Positions 42,962-52,714 of a stretch of 64,000 nt of DNA are shown piece by piece. Source of the DNA: Chloroflexota bacterium (GTDB taxonomy: Bacteria; Chloroflexota; UBA11872); assembly GCA_028874175.1 (NCBI GenBank), contig JAPPLN010000115.1, forward strand, positions 1 through 64,000, in the 5' to 3' direction. Position 1 is the stretch's first letter. Each line of letters starts with the position of its first letter. Made by a program: the position numbers and the translations under genes. The notes under the pieces are model-generated. The model ran no database searches and was not told the DNA's origin. It saw only the letters and a list, made by a program, of their open reading frames with translations.

Positions 42962-44584
42962 TTAGATCCAGCCGCGACTGCGCATCTCCTCAATCTGCAG
43001 CGCCTGGTTGGTTTCGGCGGCTGTCTTGACGTTACCAATCATCTCTTCCAGCGCTACCTCGCCAAGCATGTAGCGCTGCTCGAGTCCGATCCAGCTCTGG
43101 TACCACTCACCCCAGTTGGGCATGCGGTACTGACGGTGCCGGTTCTCGGTGCCGTCGGCGTACTGCTTGAGGTAATGCATGTTGTTGGGCGGGCCTGACT
43201 GCGCTTCCGCCGTCTCAAGGGCGGGGCGCCACATCGGCAGGTGGCCGCGGTCCACGCCGGCCACGCGGTGCTGCACCTCGGTCCCGAAGTAGAGGCAGAC
43301 TTCTGTGGTCTCTTCCACGTTACCGCGCGCCTCTGCGCCGCTGGTCACGGCGTGAAACTGGCAGGACCAGAACGTGCCCGACCTGCCGGTCGCGGGATTG
43401 ACCGGCACGGGCGCCAGCGACCACTCGAACCGATCCTTGATCTGAATCAGCGGGCGCGCCGTCTGACGGACGCGCTCGGTGAGGTAGTACGCCTGGATGC
43501 CTGCCGTGAACGGCGTGCTGAACTCGCCGCGAACCTCTCGAATTTCGGCGATGGGCACGGCGACCTCGTGCTGGAATACGGCATCGTGGATGAACTCGAT
43601 GCCCGCGCTGCCGCCGTTGTCGTACATCGTGAATTCGGTGTCGTCGTAGCTGCGGAAGTACTCCTCGTTGCCTGACCAGATCATCGGGTGCCACGAATAC
43701 CAGTTGCCGCCCCCGTCCATGCCCCAAAGGCCTTGTTCTGGATCGGTGGTCTTCTGCGCGTTCTCCAGCAGGTCGTCCCAGGTCCAGCTGTCGTCGGGAT
43801 GACCGGCGCCGAGTTCATCCACCAGAGTCTGGTTGTACATGAAGCCGCTGATCCCGCCCTGGTAAGTGATCCCGTACTGATTGCCGTGCAATTGGGGCGG
43901 AGGCGGAAACCTGTGGTCGTCGTCGTGCCCGTTGTCGGTCCAGAGGTTGGGGATGTAGTAGTACTCCTCCTCATTCCAGCCGTCCATTTTTTCGAGGACG
44001 GAATTGAGCTGGAGGACCGTATTGTCGTCACGCCACGCATTGAAAAGGTGGCCATCCCAGAGCACCATTTCCGGCAGCGTGCCGGCCGCTGCGCGAATTG
44101 ACAGGGTGTCCCAATAGCCCCCGCCCACTGGCTCAACCAGCACCCTCACGTCTGGCCGCCGATTGGCCCAGTTCTCAACCGCCCACTGCACGGCCGCGCC
44201 GCGCGGCCCGGAGGTGTGGTCGGTCGCAAAGGTGAGCACCACGGGCGGGCGCTGAGCCTCGACTTCCACGACCTTCTCAACGACTTTTTCGACGACCTTC
44301 TCGACCTCGACTACCTCTTTGACGACCTCCGTGACGACTTTCTCGACCTGGACTTCCTGGACCTGGACCTCGACCTGGGTCTGCGTCACGATCTTCTCGA
44401 CCGGTACTTCCTTAACCTCGGTCCTGGTCACGATGGTCTCGACCGGCACTTCCTTGACCACGATCTTCTCGACCGGAACTTCCTTGGTGACGACCTGGGT
44501 CTCGCCGCACGCTGCCAGCACGGCCGCGGCACCGGCTCCGAAGCCACCAGCGCCTAGTGCCTTCAGAATGTGTCGTCGTGTCAT
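42962..44584 (-). CDS. Extracellular solute-binding lipoprotein, family 1 type (second copy)
   Basis: 540 residues. RRHILKAL is twin-arginine-like, and LAAC is the lipobox with Cys at 26. The linker about 30-110 repeats EVPVEKIV and EVVEVEKVV. The mature part (ATDHTSGPRGAAVQWA, LWGMDGGGNWYSWHP, GEWYQSWIGLEQ) matches sugar-binding ABC proteins. It is related to the gene at 7106-8761, with an identical start context (CAGGGAGGG before ATG). No transporter permease is in the window near it. It precedes the small lipoprotein and a sulfatase operon. Confidence 0.88.
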   Translation of the reverse strand: MTRRHILKALGAGGFGAGAAAVLAACGETQVVTKEVPVEKIVVKEVPVETIVTRTEVKEVPVEKIVTQTQVEVQVQEVQVEKVVTEVVKEVVEVEKVVEKVVEKVVEVEAQRPPVVLTFATDHTSGPRGAAVQWAVENWANRRPDVRVLVEPVGGGYWDTLSIRAAAGTLPEMVLWDGHLFNAWRDDNTVLQLNSVLEKMDGWNEEEYYYIPNLWTDNGHDDDHRFPPPPQLHGNQYGITYQGGISGFMYNQTLVDELGAGHPDDSWTWDDLLENAQKTTDPEQGLWGMDGGGNWYSWHPMIWSGNEEYFRSYDDTEFTMYDNGGSAGIEFIHDAVFQHEVAVPIAEIREVRGEFSTPFTAGIQAYYLTERVRQTARPLIQIKDRFEWSLAPVPVNPATGRSGTFWSCQFHAVTSGAEARGNVEETTEVCLYFGTEVQHRVAGVDRGHLPMWRPALETAEAQSGPPNNMHYLKQYADGTENRHRQYRMPNWGEWYQSWIGLEQRYMLGEVALEEMIGNVKTAAETNQALQIEEMRSRGWI

Positions 44585-44767
44585 TCGCGCCCTCCCTGGT
44601 TTCGGCCCCGTACTGCCCTATTTCAAAGTAATCTAGGCTCGAACCATCCTCACGCTACGCCCAGCGCGGGAGGGCGTCAAACGCGCTGGCGGCATCAGGC
44701 CTTAGGCATTGGCAAGGGCAGGCATGCTACCGATTTCGCGAAACTGCGCCGCTAGGAGGCACTAACT
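44585..44767. other. Divergent intergenic region
   Basis: 183 bases between the second solute-binding gene and the next sulfatase, with a somewhat A/T-rich stretch (around 44615-44640). Both promoters should lie here; no convincing boxes were identified. Confidence 0.4.
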
Positions 44768-46231
44768 GTGTCCGAGACACGCCCGAACCTCCTGATCATC
44801 CTCTGCGACCAGCTAGACGCCAGTTATCTCGGCGCCTATGGCAACCGCGTGGCCCAGACGCCCCACATCGACCGGCTGGCCGCCGACGGCCTGACGCTGA
44901 ACCGCGCCTACGTTCCGCTACCCCAGTGTTCGCCGGCCCGCGCCTCGATGTTCACCGGGCTGTATCCCCACCAACACCATCTGCTCTGCGTCCCCCGGTC
45001 AGGCCAGGACGAGCGCTTCGGCACCGTCCGGCAGAGGGCCGTGCTTCCGGAGTCCGTTCCGTCGTTGGGTCAGGCATTTCGAGACGCCGGATACCGGATG
45101 GGATACACCGGCCCCTGGCACATGGGCAACGACGAAATCCCGCATCACGGCTGGGAAGAACACTGGCGGACGTACCGCTATTGGAAAAACGGCCGCGACT
45201 ACTACATCCAGCATCTCGAACGCCACGGGCTGGCCGATCTCTTCAAGCGCGAGCACCACGAATTCGGCTTCAGCGAGGGCACGAAGTCCGGCGTGGTGCC
45301 CTCGGGACCGTCTGCGATTCCAGTCGAGCACGCACGTACCTCGTGGGCCGTAGACGAGACCATCAGCTTCATCGCCGGCCGCGACCAGCGACCGTGGGCG
45401 TTCACGCTCTCGATTAAGGACCCGCATCCGCCCGTGATTTCGCCTGGCGATTTCGCGGATCGCATCGACCCTGCCGATGTCGAGCTGCCGCCCACGCTCG
45501 ACGAGGACTTTCAAGGCAAGTCCGACGCCTACCAGCGCAGTCTCACGCATCGCTGGGTCCGCAACATGTCGGAAGCCGACTGGCGCCGCTTTATCGCCCA
45601 CTATCACGGCTTGAACGCTCACATCGACACCGAAGTGGGCCGGCTATTCGCCTATCTGGACGCGCAAGGTCTACGTGACAACACGCTGATCGTTTTCCTG
45701 TCCGATCACGGCGAAATGATGGGTGCCCATCGCATGGCCGGAAAGGGCCCGGCGATGTTCGAACAGTCGATCGGGATTCCGCTCATCATGCGCTGGCCGG
45801 CCGGCATTCCCGCCGGTCGGCAGAGCGACGCGCTATTCAACACCGTTGACCTGCCGGCCACGCTCGGTGCGTTGTGCGGCGTCCCAATCTGTGCGGGCGC
45901 AGGGATCGATCAGAGCGCGATGGTCTCTGGCGAGGCGCCGGGACCACGTCACATCGTCTTCAGCGAGTTCTACATCGAGGCCGGTCTGCGCGATGACCTG
46001 ATGTTCGTCAAGACCGCGGTGACCGACCGCTGGAAACTGAACCTCTGGCTCTACGACCGGCCAGAGTTGTACGACATGCACAACGACCCGCACGAGACCC
46101 GCAATGTAATTGACGATCCCACCACAGCTGACGTGCGTGCCGAGCTGGCGGACGAGATTGTCACCTGGCTCAAGGAGACCGACGATCCATTGCTGCCAAC
46201 GGTCGAGTGGACGATCGGTCGCATCACCTGA
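44768..46231 (+). CDS. Sulfatase, type I formylglycine-dependent
   Basis: 487 residues. PNLLIILCDQLDASYLGAYG, CSPAR (Cys about 54) and LSDHGEMMGAHRM are the sulfatase motifs. KGPAMFEQSIGIPLIMRWPAG is intact; the same block is the one preserved in the remnant at 36183. GTG 44768 follows AGGAGG. It diverges from the binding-lipoprotein gene. Confidence 0.92.
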   Translation: MSETRPNLLIILCDQLDASYLGAYGNRVAQTPHIDRLAADGLTLNRAYVPLPQCSPARASMFTGLYPHQHHLLCVPRSGQDERFGTVRQRAVLPESVPSLGQAFRDAGYRMGYTGPWHMGNDEIPHHGWEEHWRTYRYWKNGRDYYIQHLERHGLADLFKREHHEFGFSEGTKSGVVPSGPSAIPVEHARTSWAVDETISFIAGRDQRPWAFTLSIKDPHPPVISPGDFADRIDPADVELPPTLDEDFQGKSDAYQRSLTHRWVRNMSEADWRRFIAHYHGLNAHIDTEVGRLFAYLDAQGLRDNTLIVFLSDHGEMMGAHRMAGKGPAMFEQSIGIPLIMRWPAGIPAGRQSDALFNTVDLPATLGALCGVPICAGAGIDQSAMVSGEAPGPRHIVFSEFYIEAGLRDDLMFVKTAVTDRWKLNLWLYDRPELYDMHNDPHETRNVIDDPTTADVRAELADEIVTWLKETDDPLLPTVEWTIGRIT

Positions 46232-46258
46232 GGCCCCTGCTGGACTTCGCCCGCCAGT

Positions 46259-47689
46259 TCAGCCGCGTGTGCGAGCGATGTAGTGCGGGCTGGTGTTGAA
46301 AAACACCTCGGCGGCTTCCATGAGCGTTTCCGACGTAGTGGGATGCGGGTGAACACTCAGCCGCAGGTCGTCCGCCCGGGCGCCCATCTCGACAGCCAGC
46401 ACACCCTCGGCAATCAGCTCGCCAGCGCCCCGGCCGGTGATTCCGACTCCAAGTACGCGCTCGGTTGTAGGTTCCAGGATGAGCTTGGTCAGCCCGTCAT
46501 TGCGCCCGAGCGTGGTGGCTCGACCGGAGGCCGCCCAGGGGAATGTGGCGACCTTGTGCGGCCGGTCCGATTCGCGGGCTTCTGATTCGGTCAGCCCGCA
46601 CCAGGCGATTTCGGGATCCGTAAACACCACAGCTGGCATGGCTTGCGCGTCATAGGTTGCCGCGTGGCCGGCGATGGACTCCGCGGCTACGTTCGCCTCG
46701 TAGGTGGCCTTGTGTGCAAGCATCGGCTCGCCAGCAACGTCGCCGATGGCGAAGACGTTGGCGGCGCTTGTGCGGCGCTGGTGATCGACCTTGATAAAAC
46801 CGCGCTTGTCGGATTCCACCCCGGCGGCCGCCAGGTTCAGACCGGCGCTGTTTGGGCGCCGTCCGACCGCGACCAGCACCTTGTCAAATCGTCGCGAGGG
46901 CACTTCGACGCGCGCTCCCGCCAGTTCGACGTCAACACCATCTGATTGGACGTCGAGACCCGCGACCCGGGTACTGAGCAAGATCTCCGCAAATGCCGAC
47001 TCCAACTTGCGCTCAAGTGGCCGAACGAGATCGCGGTCCGCTCCGGGCAGCAGTCCGTTTTCCATCTCGACCAGCGTCACCTTGGAACCGAGTGCCGCGT
47101 AGACCGATCCCAGTTCCAGCCCGATATAGCCCCCGCCAACCACGAGCAGTGTGTCGGGGACGTCCGCCATCTCCAGAGCGGAGGTGGAGTCCAAGACGCG
47201 GTCGCCATCGATCTCGAAGCCGGGCGGGGCCGCCGGCCGCGAGCCGGTGGCAACGACGGCGTAGTCGAACTCGAGACGTTGCGCGTCTCCTCCGTCGGAT
47301 GGCTCGAGGCTCAGCGTGTGCGGCCCATCAAAACGGGCGAGTCCGCGAGTGAATCGCACGCGTCGCGCTCGGGTGAGGAGACCCAGTCCTGAAGTCATCT
47401 TGGAGATAACCTGGTCCTTCCAGCTTCGCAGCCGGTCCAGATCGATTTCCGGTTGGCCAAAGCTCACGCCCCAGTCGGCCGCGTCCTCCGCCTCGCCCAA
47501 TAGTGACGCCACGTGCAGCAGGGTTTTCGAAGGAATGCAGCCGCGATAGAGGCACACGCCCCCTGGGTTCGCCTCGGGGTCGATAAGCGTGACGTCCATC
47601 CCCAGTTCGGCGGCGTGGAACGCGGCCGGATAGCCTCCCGGCCCCGCGCCGATGACGGCTACGCGCGGCTGCCGTCCGTTCGTCGTCAC
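46259..47689 (-). CDS. lpd: Dihydrolipoyl dehydrogenase (E3)
   Basis: 476 residues. VAVIGAGPGGYPAA binds FAD, VCLYRGCIPSK holds the redox pair (C46, C51), VVGGGYIGLELGS binds NAD, and HPHPTTSE near 447-454 supplies the catalytic His and Glu. It reoxidises the lipoyl arm of the 2-oxoacid complex. GTG 47689 lies seven bases after the E2 stop. It is the last gene of the lipoate-pyruvate dehydrogenase run. Confidence 0.95.
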   Translation of the reverse strand: MTTNGRQPRVAVIGAGPGGYPAAFHAAELGMDVTLIDPEANPGGVCLYRGCIPSKTLLHVASLLGEAEDAADWGVSFGQPEIDLDRLRSWKDQVISKMTSGLGLLTRARRVRFTRGLARFDGPHTLSLEPSDGGDAQRLEFDYAVVATGSRPAAPPGFEIDGDRVLDSTSALEMADVPDTLLVVGGGYIGLELGSVYAALGSKVTLVEMENGLLPGADRDLVRPLERKLESAFAEILLSTRVAGLDVQSDGVDVELAGARVEVPSRRFDKVLVAVGRRPNSAGLNLAAAGVESDKRGFIKVDHQRRTSAANVFAIGDVAGEPMLAHKATYEANVAAESIAGHAATYDAQAMPAVVFTDPEIAWCGLTESEARESDRPHKVATFPWAASGRATTLGRNDGLTKLILEPTTERVLGVGITGRGAGELIAEGVLAVEMGARADDLRLSVHPHPTTSETLMEAAEVFFNTSPHYIARTRG

Positions 47690-47696
47690 GTCTCGG

Positions 47697-49013
47697 CTAG
47701 TCCCCCATCGCCAGCATCAGCGGTTGGGCCAGAGCCTCGACAATCCAGGTGAGGAAGCGCGCGCCGTCCGCGCCGTCCACAGCCCGATGGTCGAACGACA
47801 GCGCCAGGGGCAGCATGAGCCGCGGCCGCAACAGTCCTTCGATGTACACGGGCCGCTCCACCGCACGCCCGATGCCCAGAATCCCGACTTCAGGTGGGTT
47901 GATGATTGGCGTGAAATGTCCGGTGCCGAGTCCGCCCAGGTTGCTGATCGTGAATGAGGCGCCCTCCAGTCGCTCCGGCGGGAGTTGTCCTTCGCGAACC
48001 TGGGCGGCGACTTCAGTCACTTCGATCGCCAACTCAGTGATGCTCTTCTCGTCGACGTCCCGGATGACCGGCACTAACAGTCCCCGGTCCGTGTCGGCGG
48101 CGACACCCAGGTGGCAGTAGTCCTTCAGCACCATCTCGTTGGCGGTAAAGTCAGCGCTGGCGTTCATCTTCGGATGCGCCTTCAGCGCGGCGGCCACAAC
48201 TTTCATCAGTATCGGCGTGATTGTGAGGCTACCGCCGGCGCTACGAACACGGTCCTTTTCGCGCTGCCGCATCGTCTCGACGGACGTGATATCGGCGTCG
48301 TTGAAGAGCGTCACGTGCGGAATGGTCGACCACGACTGCGCGATGTTGGTTGCGGTTGCCCGTCGAACTCGATTCATGCGCTCGCGCCTGATCGCTCCGA
48401 ATTTGCTGAAATCGGGCAGCGGCGCAGAAGTCAGACCAACAGAAGCTGCCGGCTGCGTCGATGGTCGAGCGCGGGCGTGGGCCTTGACGTCGTCTATCGA
48501 GATTCGCCCGGCGGGACCGGAACCTGGGACTTCGCGAATGTCCAGACCGATTTCGCGCGCGAACCCGCGGGTTGATGGCGACGCAAATACGGGAAAGTCG
48601 CCGCTGGCGGGTGGAGGTGGCGGCAGGTTCTGGGTGCTTGGCGTCGGGCTGGGCTGCGTTCGTGAAAGAGCGGGCGTGGATGCAGGCGTCGCTGCGGGCG
48701 TCTCGGTGACGGCGCTTGGCCCTGCAGGCGCCGTCGCCGGCGGAGGAGCCTGAGGCTTAACGTCCGCCGCCGAGTCACTCTCTTCCAGTTCGAGAATCGT
48801 CTGTCCGACCTGAAGCGTGTCTCCGGCGCTGACCAGCACCTGGGTCACCGTCCCGGCCAGTTCGGCGGGAACCTCCAGCGTTGCCTTGTCGCTCTCGATC
48901 TCAATGATCGGTTCGTCCTTGGCGACGGCCTGGCCAGCGCTGACGAGCACACTCAGAACGTCCGCGTCAGCAATGCCTTCGCCGAGGTCAGGAAGTCTCA
49001 GTTCAGTCGCCAT
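47697..49013 (-). CDS. Dihydrolipoamide acyltransferase (E2)
   Basis: 438 residues. A single lipoyl domain has K43 in ESDKATLEVP. A Pro/Ala/Thr-rich linker (about 90-140) leads to the peripheral subunit-binding domain (about 150-185, STRGFAREIGLDI). The catalytic domain ends with FDHRAVDGADGARFL, the HxxxDG motif with His about 409. With the AceE-type E1 upstream it should be pyruvate-specific. Confidence 0.93.
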   Translation of the reverse strand: MATELRLPDLGEGIADADVLSVLVSAGQAVAKDEPIIEIESDKATLEVPAELAGTVTQVLVSAGDTLQVGQTILELEESDSAADVKPQAPPPATAPAGPSAVTETPAATPASTPALSRTQPSPTPSTQNLPPPPPASGDFPVFASPSTRGFAREIGLDIREVPGSGPAGRISIDDVKAHARARPSTQPAASVGLTSAPLPDFSKFGAIRRERMNRVRRATATNIAQSWSTIPHVTLFNDADITSVETMRQREKDRVRSAGGSLTITPILMKVVAAALKAHPKMNASADFTANEMVLKDYCHLGVAADTDRGLLVPVIRDVDEKSITELAIEVTEVAAQVREGQLPPERLEGASFTISNLGGLGTGHFTPIINPPEVGILGIGRAVERPVYIEGLLRPRLMLPLALSFDHRAVDGADGARFLTWIVEALAQPLMLAMGD

Positions 49014-49043
49014 GCCGGTTCCGTCGCGGCGGTGGCGGAGGCG

Positions 49044-51752
49044 TCAGGCGAGCCGGGGGTTGGCCTTGGCCGGGTCGATCTCGAGATCCTCAAGTGCCTC
49101 GGAAACGATTTCCCGATCAAGTTCGCCTTCGCGCGCCAGCGCATACAGCGTCGCCAGCGTAACGTACCGCGCATCGACCTCGAAGAAGTCACGCAGGGCC
49201 TCACGGTCCTCGCTCCGCCCGAAGCCATCGGTGCCAAGCGAAATGAGTGGCTGTGGGATCCACTTGGAAACTGAATCCGACATCGTCTTGACATAATCCG
49301 AAGCCGCGACCACGATGCCGGGCAACCCGCTGAGCTGTCGCGTGAGGTACGGGATGCGAGGCTCCTCGTGCGGATGCAGCATGTTCCAGCGCTCGACGTC
49401 CAGGGCGTCACGCCGCAACTCCGTATAGCTCGTCACGGACCAGACATCGGCGGCCACGCCATACCGCTTGGCCAGCATCTCCTGCGCCTTGATGGTCTCA
49501 TTCAGAATCGCCCCGCTCCCCAGCAGCTGTGCCCTGGCTCGCGGCTGCTCAATGTCCGCCCGCCGGAATCGATACATCCCCCGTAGGATGCCTTCGTCCA
49601 CGTCCGGTTCGTCGGGCTTGGGTGGGTGGGTGTAGTTCTCGTTGCCAACGGTCAGATATACGAAGCTGTCCTCGCCGTCGGCGTACATGCGGCGGATGCC
49701 GTCGCGGATCAGGGCTGCGACCTCGTAGGCGAACGCCGGGTCGTACGCCCGGCAGTTGGGCACCGACGAAAACAGCAGATGGCTGTGCCCGTCCTGGTGC
49801 TGCAGGCCCTCACCGGCCAGTGTGGTTCGGCCAGCCGTTCCGCCAATCATGAAGCCGCGGGTGCGACTGTCGGCAGCCGCCCACACCAGGTCGCCGACAC
49901 GTTGATATCCGAACATCGAGTAGTAGATGTAAAAGGGAATCATCGGCAGGCCATGGGTCGCATAGGCAGTTCCCGCCGCGATAAAGGACGACAGCGAGCC
50001 AGCCTCAGTTATCCCTTCTTCCAATATCTGTCCGTCAGTCGACTCCTTGTAGTAGAGCAAGGTGTCGGAGTCGACCGGCTCGTAGAGTTGGCCCACGTGC
50101 GAGTAAATGCCGACCTGCCGAAACAGCGCCTCCATCCCGAATGTCCGCGCCTCGTCTGGGACGATCGGCACGATCAGGCGTCCGATCTCGGGGTCCCGCA
50201 GCAGCTTGGCCAGCAGCCGCACAAACACCATGGTTGTCGAGGCCTGCCGCTGTCCCGTGCCGGCCGAAAACTCGGCATAAGCATCGTTGCTCGGGGCTGA
50301 AATCGGGTTGTAAGACGGCGCACGCGTGGGCAGATGCCCACCCATTGCCCGCACCCGCTCCGCGACGTACCGACCCTCCATGCTCTCGCGTGGCGGCCGG
50401 TACAGCGGCGCATTGATGACCTCGTCGTCCGAAAGTGGAATGTGAAACCGGTCGCGGAAGGAGAGAAGCTCGTCCAGATTGAGTTTCTTCTGCTGGTGCG
50501 TGATGTTCCGGCCTTCGCCGGCCTCGCCTAGTCCGTACCCCTTGATGGTGCGGGCCAGGACGATGGTCGGCGCGCCCTTGTGTCGCACGGCGGCGTGATA
50601 GGCCGCATAGACCTTGATCGGATCGTGGCCACCCAGCCGCATCCGCCAGAGTTCGTCGTCGCTGCGGTCGGCCACCATCGCCAGCAGGCGCGGGTCCACG
50701 CCGTAAAAGTTCTCGCGGATATATGCGCCGCCCGCGACTGAGTACTTCTGATATTCGCCGTCCACCACTTCGGTGGCTCGCTTGGCAAGAATGCCCTCGG
50801 TGTCGTTGGCGAACAGCTCGTCGTAATCGCTGCCCCAAAGCACCTTGATGACGTTCCAGCCGGCGCCGCGGAACAGTCCTTCCAGTTCCTGAACCACGCT
50901 GCCGTTCCCGCGCACCGGCCCGTCCAGGCGCTGCAGGTTGCAGTTAAGGACCCAGGTCAGATTGTCCAGGTTCTCCCGAGCCGCCAGCGAGATCGCCCCG
51001 CTGGCCTCTGGTGAGTCGAACTCCCCGTCGCCCAAAAAGGCCCACACGCGGCGACCGGTGTCCGGGCACAGACCTCGATCGGCCAGGTACTGCATGAATC
51101 GGGCCTGGTATATGGACATAAGCGGCCCAAGGCCCATTGAAACGGTCGGGTACTGCCAGAAATCGGGCATCAGCCACGGGTGGGGATACGACGACAGGCC
51201 GCCGCCGTCCGCCATTTCCCGCCGAAAGTTATGAAGCTGCGCGGGAGGCAGCCGCCACTCGACATACGCGCGCGAATACATACCGGGCGAGGCGTGTCCC
51301 TGGAAGTACACGATGTCGGCGCCGTCCGGGTGATTGGGTCCTCGAAAGAAGTGGTTGAAGCCAACCTCATACAACGTGGCCGCCGACGCGTACGTGGAAA
51401 TGTGGCCGCCGATGCCGTCCGACTTGCCGTTGGCCTCAACCACCATGGCCATCGCATTCCAGCGGATGATGCTCTTGATAGTCCGCTCGATGTCCCGATC
51501 GCCCGGATAGTCGGGCTGCCGCTCGGGCGGAATTGTGTTGACGTAGGGCGTCCGAGACGTGACCGGCAACGAGACGCCGTCCCGCTGCGCATGGATCTGA
51601 AGCTCGCGCAGCAGACCGGCAACGCGCTCAGGTCCGCGCAGGACGTACACGTCGTCGAGCGAGTCCAGCCAGTCCTGGGTTTCAAGGGACTCGACGGCGG
51701 AGTTGTCAGCTTGTCCGTTGACGTCGATGGTTGCGATGGTGCCGCGCCTCAC
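49044..51752 (-). CDS. aceE: Pyruvate dehydrogenase E1, homodimeric AceE type
   Basis: 902 residues, close to the 887 of E. coli AceE. The thiamine-diphosphate motif GDGEFDSPE starts at 241 and ends with N270-C-N272. GGHISTYASAA, FYGVDPRLLAMV and NITHQQKKLNLDEL are AceE blocks. GTG 51752. It decarboxylates pyruvate and passes acetyl to E2. Most Chloroflexota I know use the alpha/beta E1, so the AceE type is worth noting. Confidence 0.95.
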   Translation of the reverse strand: MRRGTIATIDVNGQADNSAVESLETQDWLDSLDDVYVLRGPERVAGLLRELQIHAQRDGVSLPVTSRTPYVNTIPPERQPDYPGDRDIERTIKSIIRWNAMAMVVEANGKSDGIGGHISTYASAATLYEVGFNHFFRGPNHPDGADIVYFQGHASPGMYSRAYVEWRLPPAQLHNFRREMADGGGLSSYPHPWLMPDFWQYPTVSMGLGPLMSIYQARFMQYLADRGLCPDTGRRVWAFLGDGEFDSPEASGAISLAARENLDNLTWVLNCNLQRLDGPVRGNGSVVQELEGLFRGAGWNVIKVLWGSDYDELFANDTEGILAKRATEVVDGEYQKYSVAGGAYIRENFYGVDPRLLAMVADRSDDELWRMRLGGHDPIKVYAAYHAAVRHKGAPTIVLARTIKGYGLGEAGEGRNITHQQKKLNLDELLSFRDRFHIPLSDDEVINAPLYRPPRESMEGRYVAERVRAMGGHLPTRAPSYNPISAPSNDAYAEFSAGTGQRQASTTMVFVRLLAKLLRDPEIGRLIVPIVPDEARTFGMEALFRQVGIYSHVGQLYEPVDSDTLLYYKESTDGQILEEGITEAGSLSSFIAAGTAYATHGLPMIPFYIYYSMFGYQRVGDLVWAAADSRTRGFMIGGTAGRTTLAGEGLQHQDGHSHLLFSSVPNCRAYDPAFAYEVAALIRDGIRRMYADGEDSFVYLTVGNENYTHPPKPDEPDVDEGILRGMYRFRRADIEQPRARAQLLGSGAILNETIKAQEMLAKRYGVAADVWSVTSYTELRRDALDVERWNMLHPHEEPRIPYLTRQLSGLPGIVVAASDYVKTMSDSVSKWIPQPLISLGTDGFGRSEDREALRDFFEVDARYVTLATLYALAREGELDREIVSEALEDLEIDPAKANPRLA

Positions 51753-51814
51753 GCAGTCGAGAGCCTGACCGACCCGAGCCTAGCGCCCCAGGCCGGATGT
51801 GCGCACAGGTTTTC

Positions 51815-52714
51815 TTACCGTTCGTGCGTCAGCCTGGCCGCTTTGTCTCGGGCCGCGCGGGCCTGTTCTCCCGCATGGTACGAACTTCGCACCAGCGGTC
51901 CGGACTCAACGTGGGCGAAGCCGAGGCCCCGCGCTTCGTCCGCCAGCGAATCGAACTCGCTGGGACTGTAGTAGCGGACGATCGGCAGGTGTTTGCGCGA
52001 GGGCCGCAGATACTGCCCGATAGTGAGCAGATCGCAGTCATGGTCGCGCAGATCGGCCAGCGTCTTGGACAACTCGTCCGGCGACTCCCCGAGGCCGACC
52101 ATGATCCCGGACTTCGTAATCATGGTTGGATCGATACGCTTCACTCGTTGCAGCAACTCCAGGGACTGCGTGTAGATCGCCTTGGGCCGCGCGCGCGGAT
52201 AGAGCCGCGGCACCGTCTCGATGTTGTGATTCAGGACGACCGGTCTGGCCCGCACAACGGTCGCCAGCGCGTCCCAGTTACCCATGAAGTCCGGGATCAG
52301 AACTTCGACCTCCACGTGCGGCGTGCGATGTCGGATGGCTCGAATGCATCCGGCGAATATCGCCGCGCCGCCGTCCGCCTCGTCATCCCGATTGACAGAC
52401 GTAATCACGCAGTAATCGAGATCCATCTGCGCAACCGCCTGGGCCACGCGAAACGGCTCAAGCGGATCAAGGGCCCCGGGGCGACCCGACGTAACGGCGC
52501 AGAAGCCGCACGCGCGCGTGCAGGTGTCGCCCAGGATCATGAACGTGGCCTCGCCGGCGTTCCAGCATTCGCCGATGTTCGGGCACCGGGCCTCTTCGCA
52601 GACGGTGTGCAATCGCTCCGCGCGCACCAGGTCTCGCAAGCCTTCGAAGCGCTCGCCCCCGGGCACGCGCGCTCGTAGCCAGGACGGTCGGGCTACCCGA
52701 ACCTCAGAGGCCAC
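51815..52714 (-). CDS. lipA: Lipoyl synthase
   Basis: 299 residues. Auxiliary cluster Cys are C39, C44 and C50 (VCEEARCPNIGECW); the SAM cluster is C65, C69 and C72 (CTRACGFC). RSSYHAGEQ near the end carries the RSSY ligand. The enzyme inserts two sulfurs into octanoyl chains. GTG 52714 overlaps the lipB stop by 11 bases, with GGAG upstream. It needs the auxiliary cluster rebuilt after each turn, hence the interest of nfuA nearby. Confidence 0.95.
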   Translation of the reverse strand: MASEVRVARPSWLRARVPGGERFEGLRDLVRAERLHTVCEEARCPNIGECWNAGEATFMILGDTCTRACGFCAVTSGRPGALDPLEPFRVAQAVAQMDLDYCVITSVNRDDEADGGAAIFAGCIRAIRHRTPHVEVEVLIPDFMGNWDALATVVRARPVVLNHNIETVPRLYPRARPKAIYTQSLELLQRVKRIDPTMITKSGIMVGLGESPDELSKTLADLRDHDCDLLTIGQYLRPSRKHLPIVRYYSPSEFDSLADEARGLGFAHVESGPLVRSSYHAGEQARAARDKAARLTHER

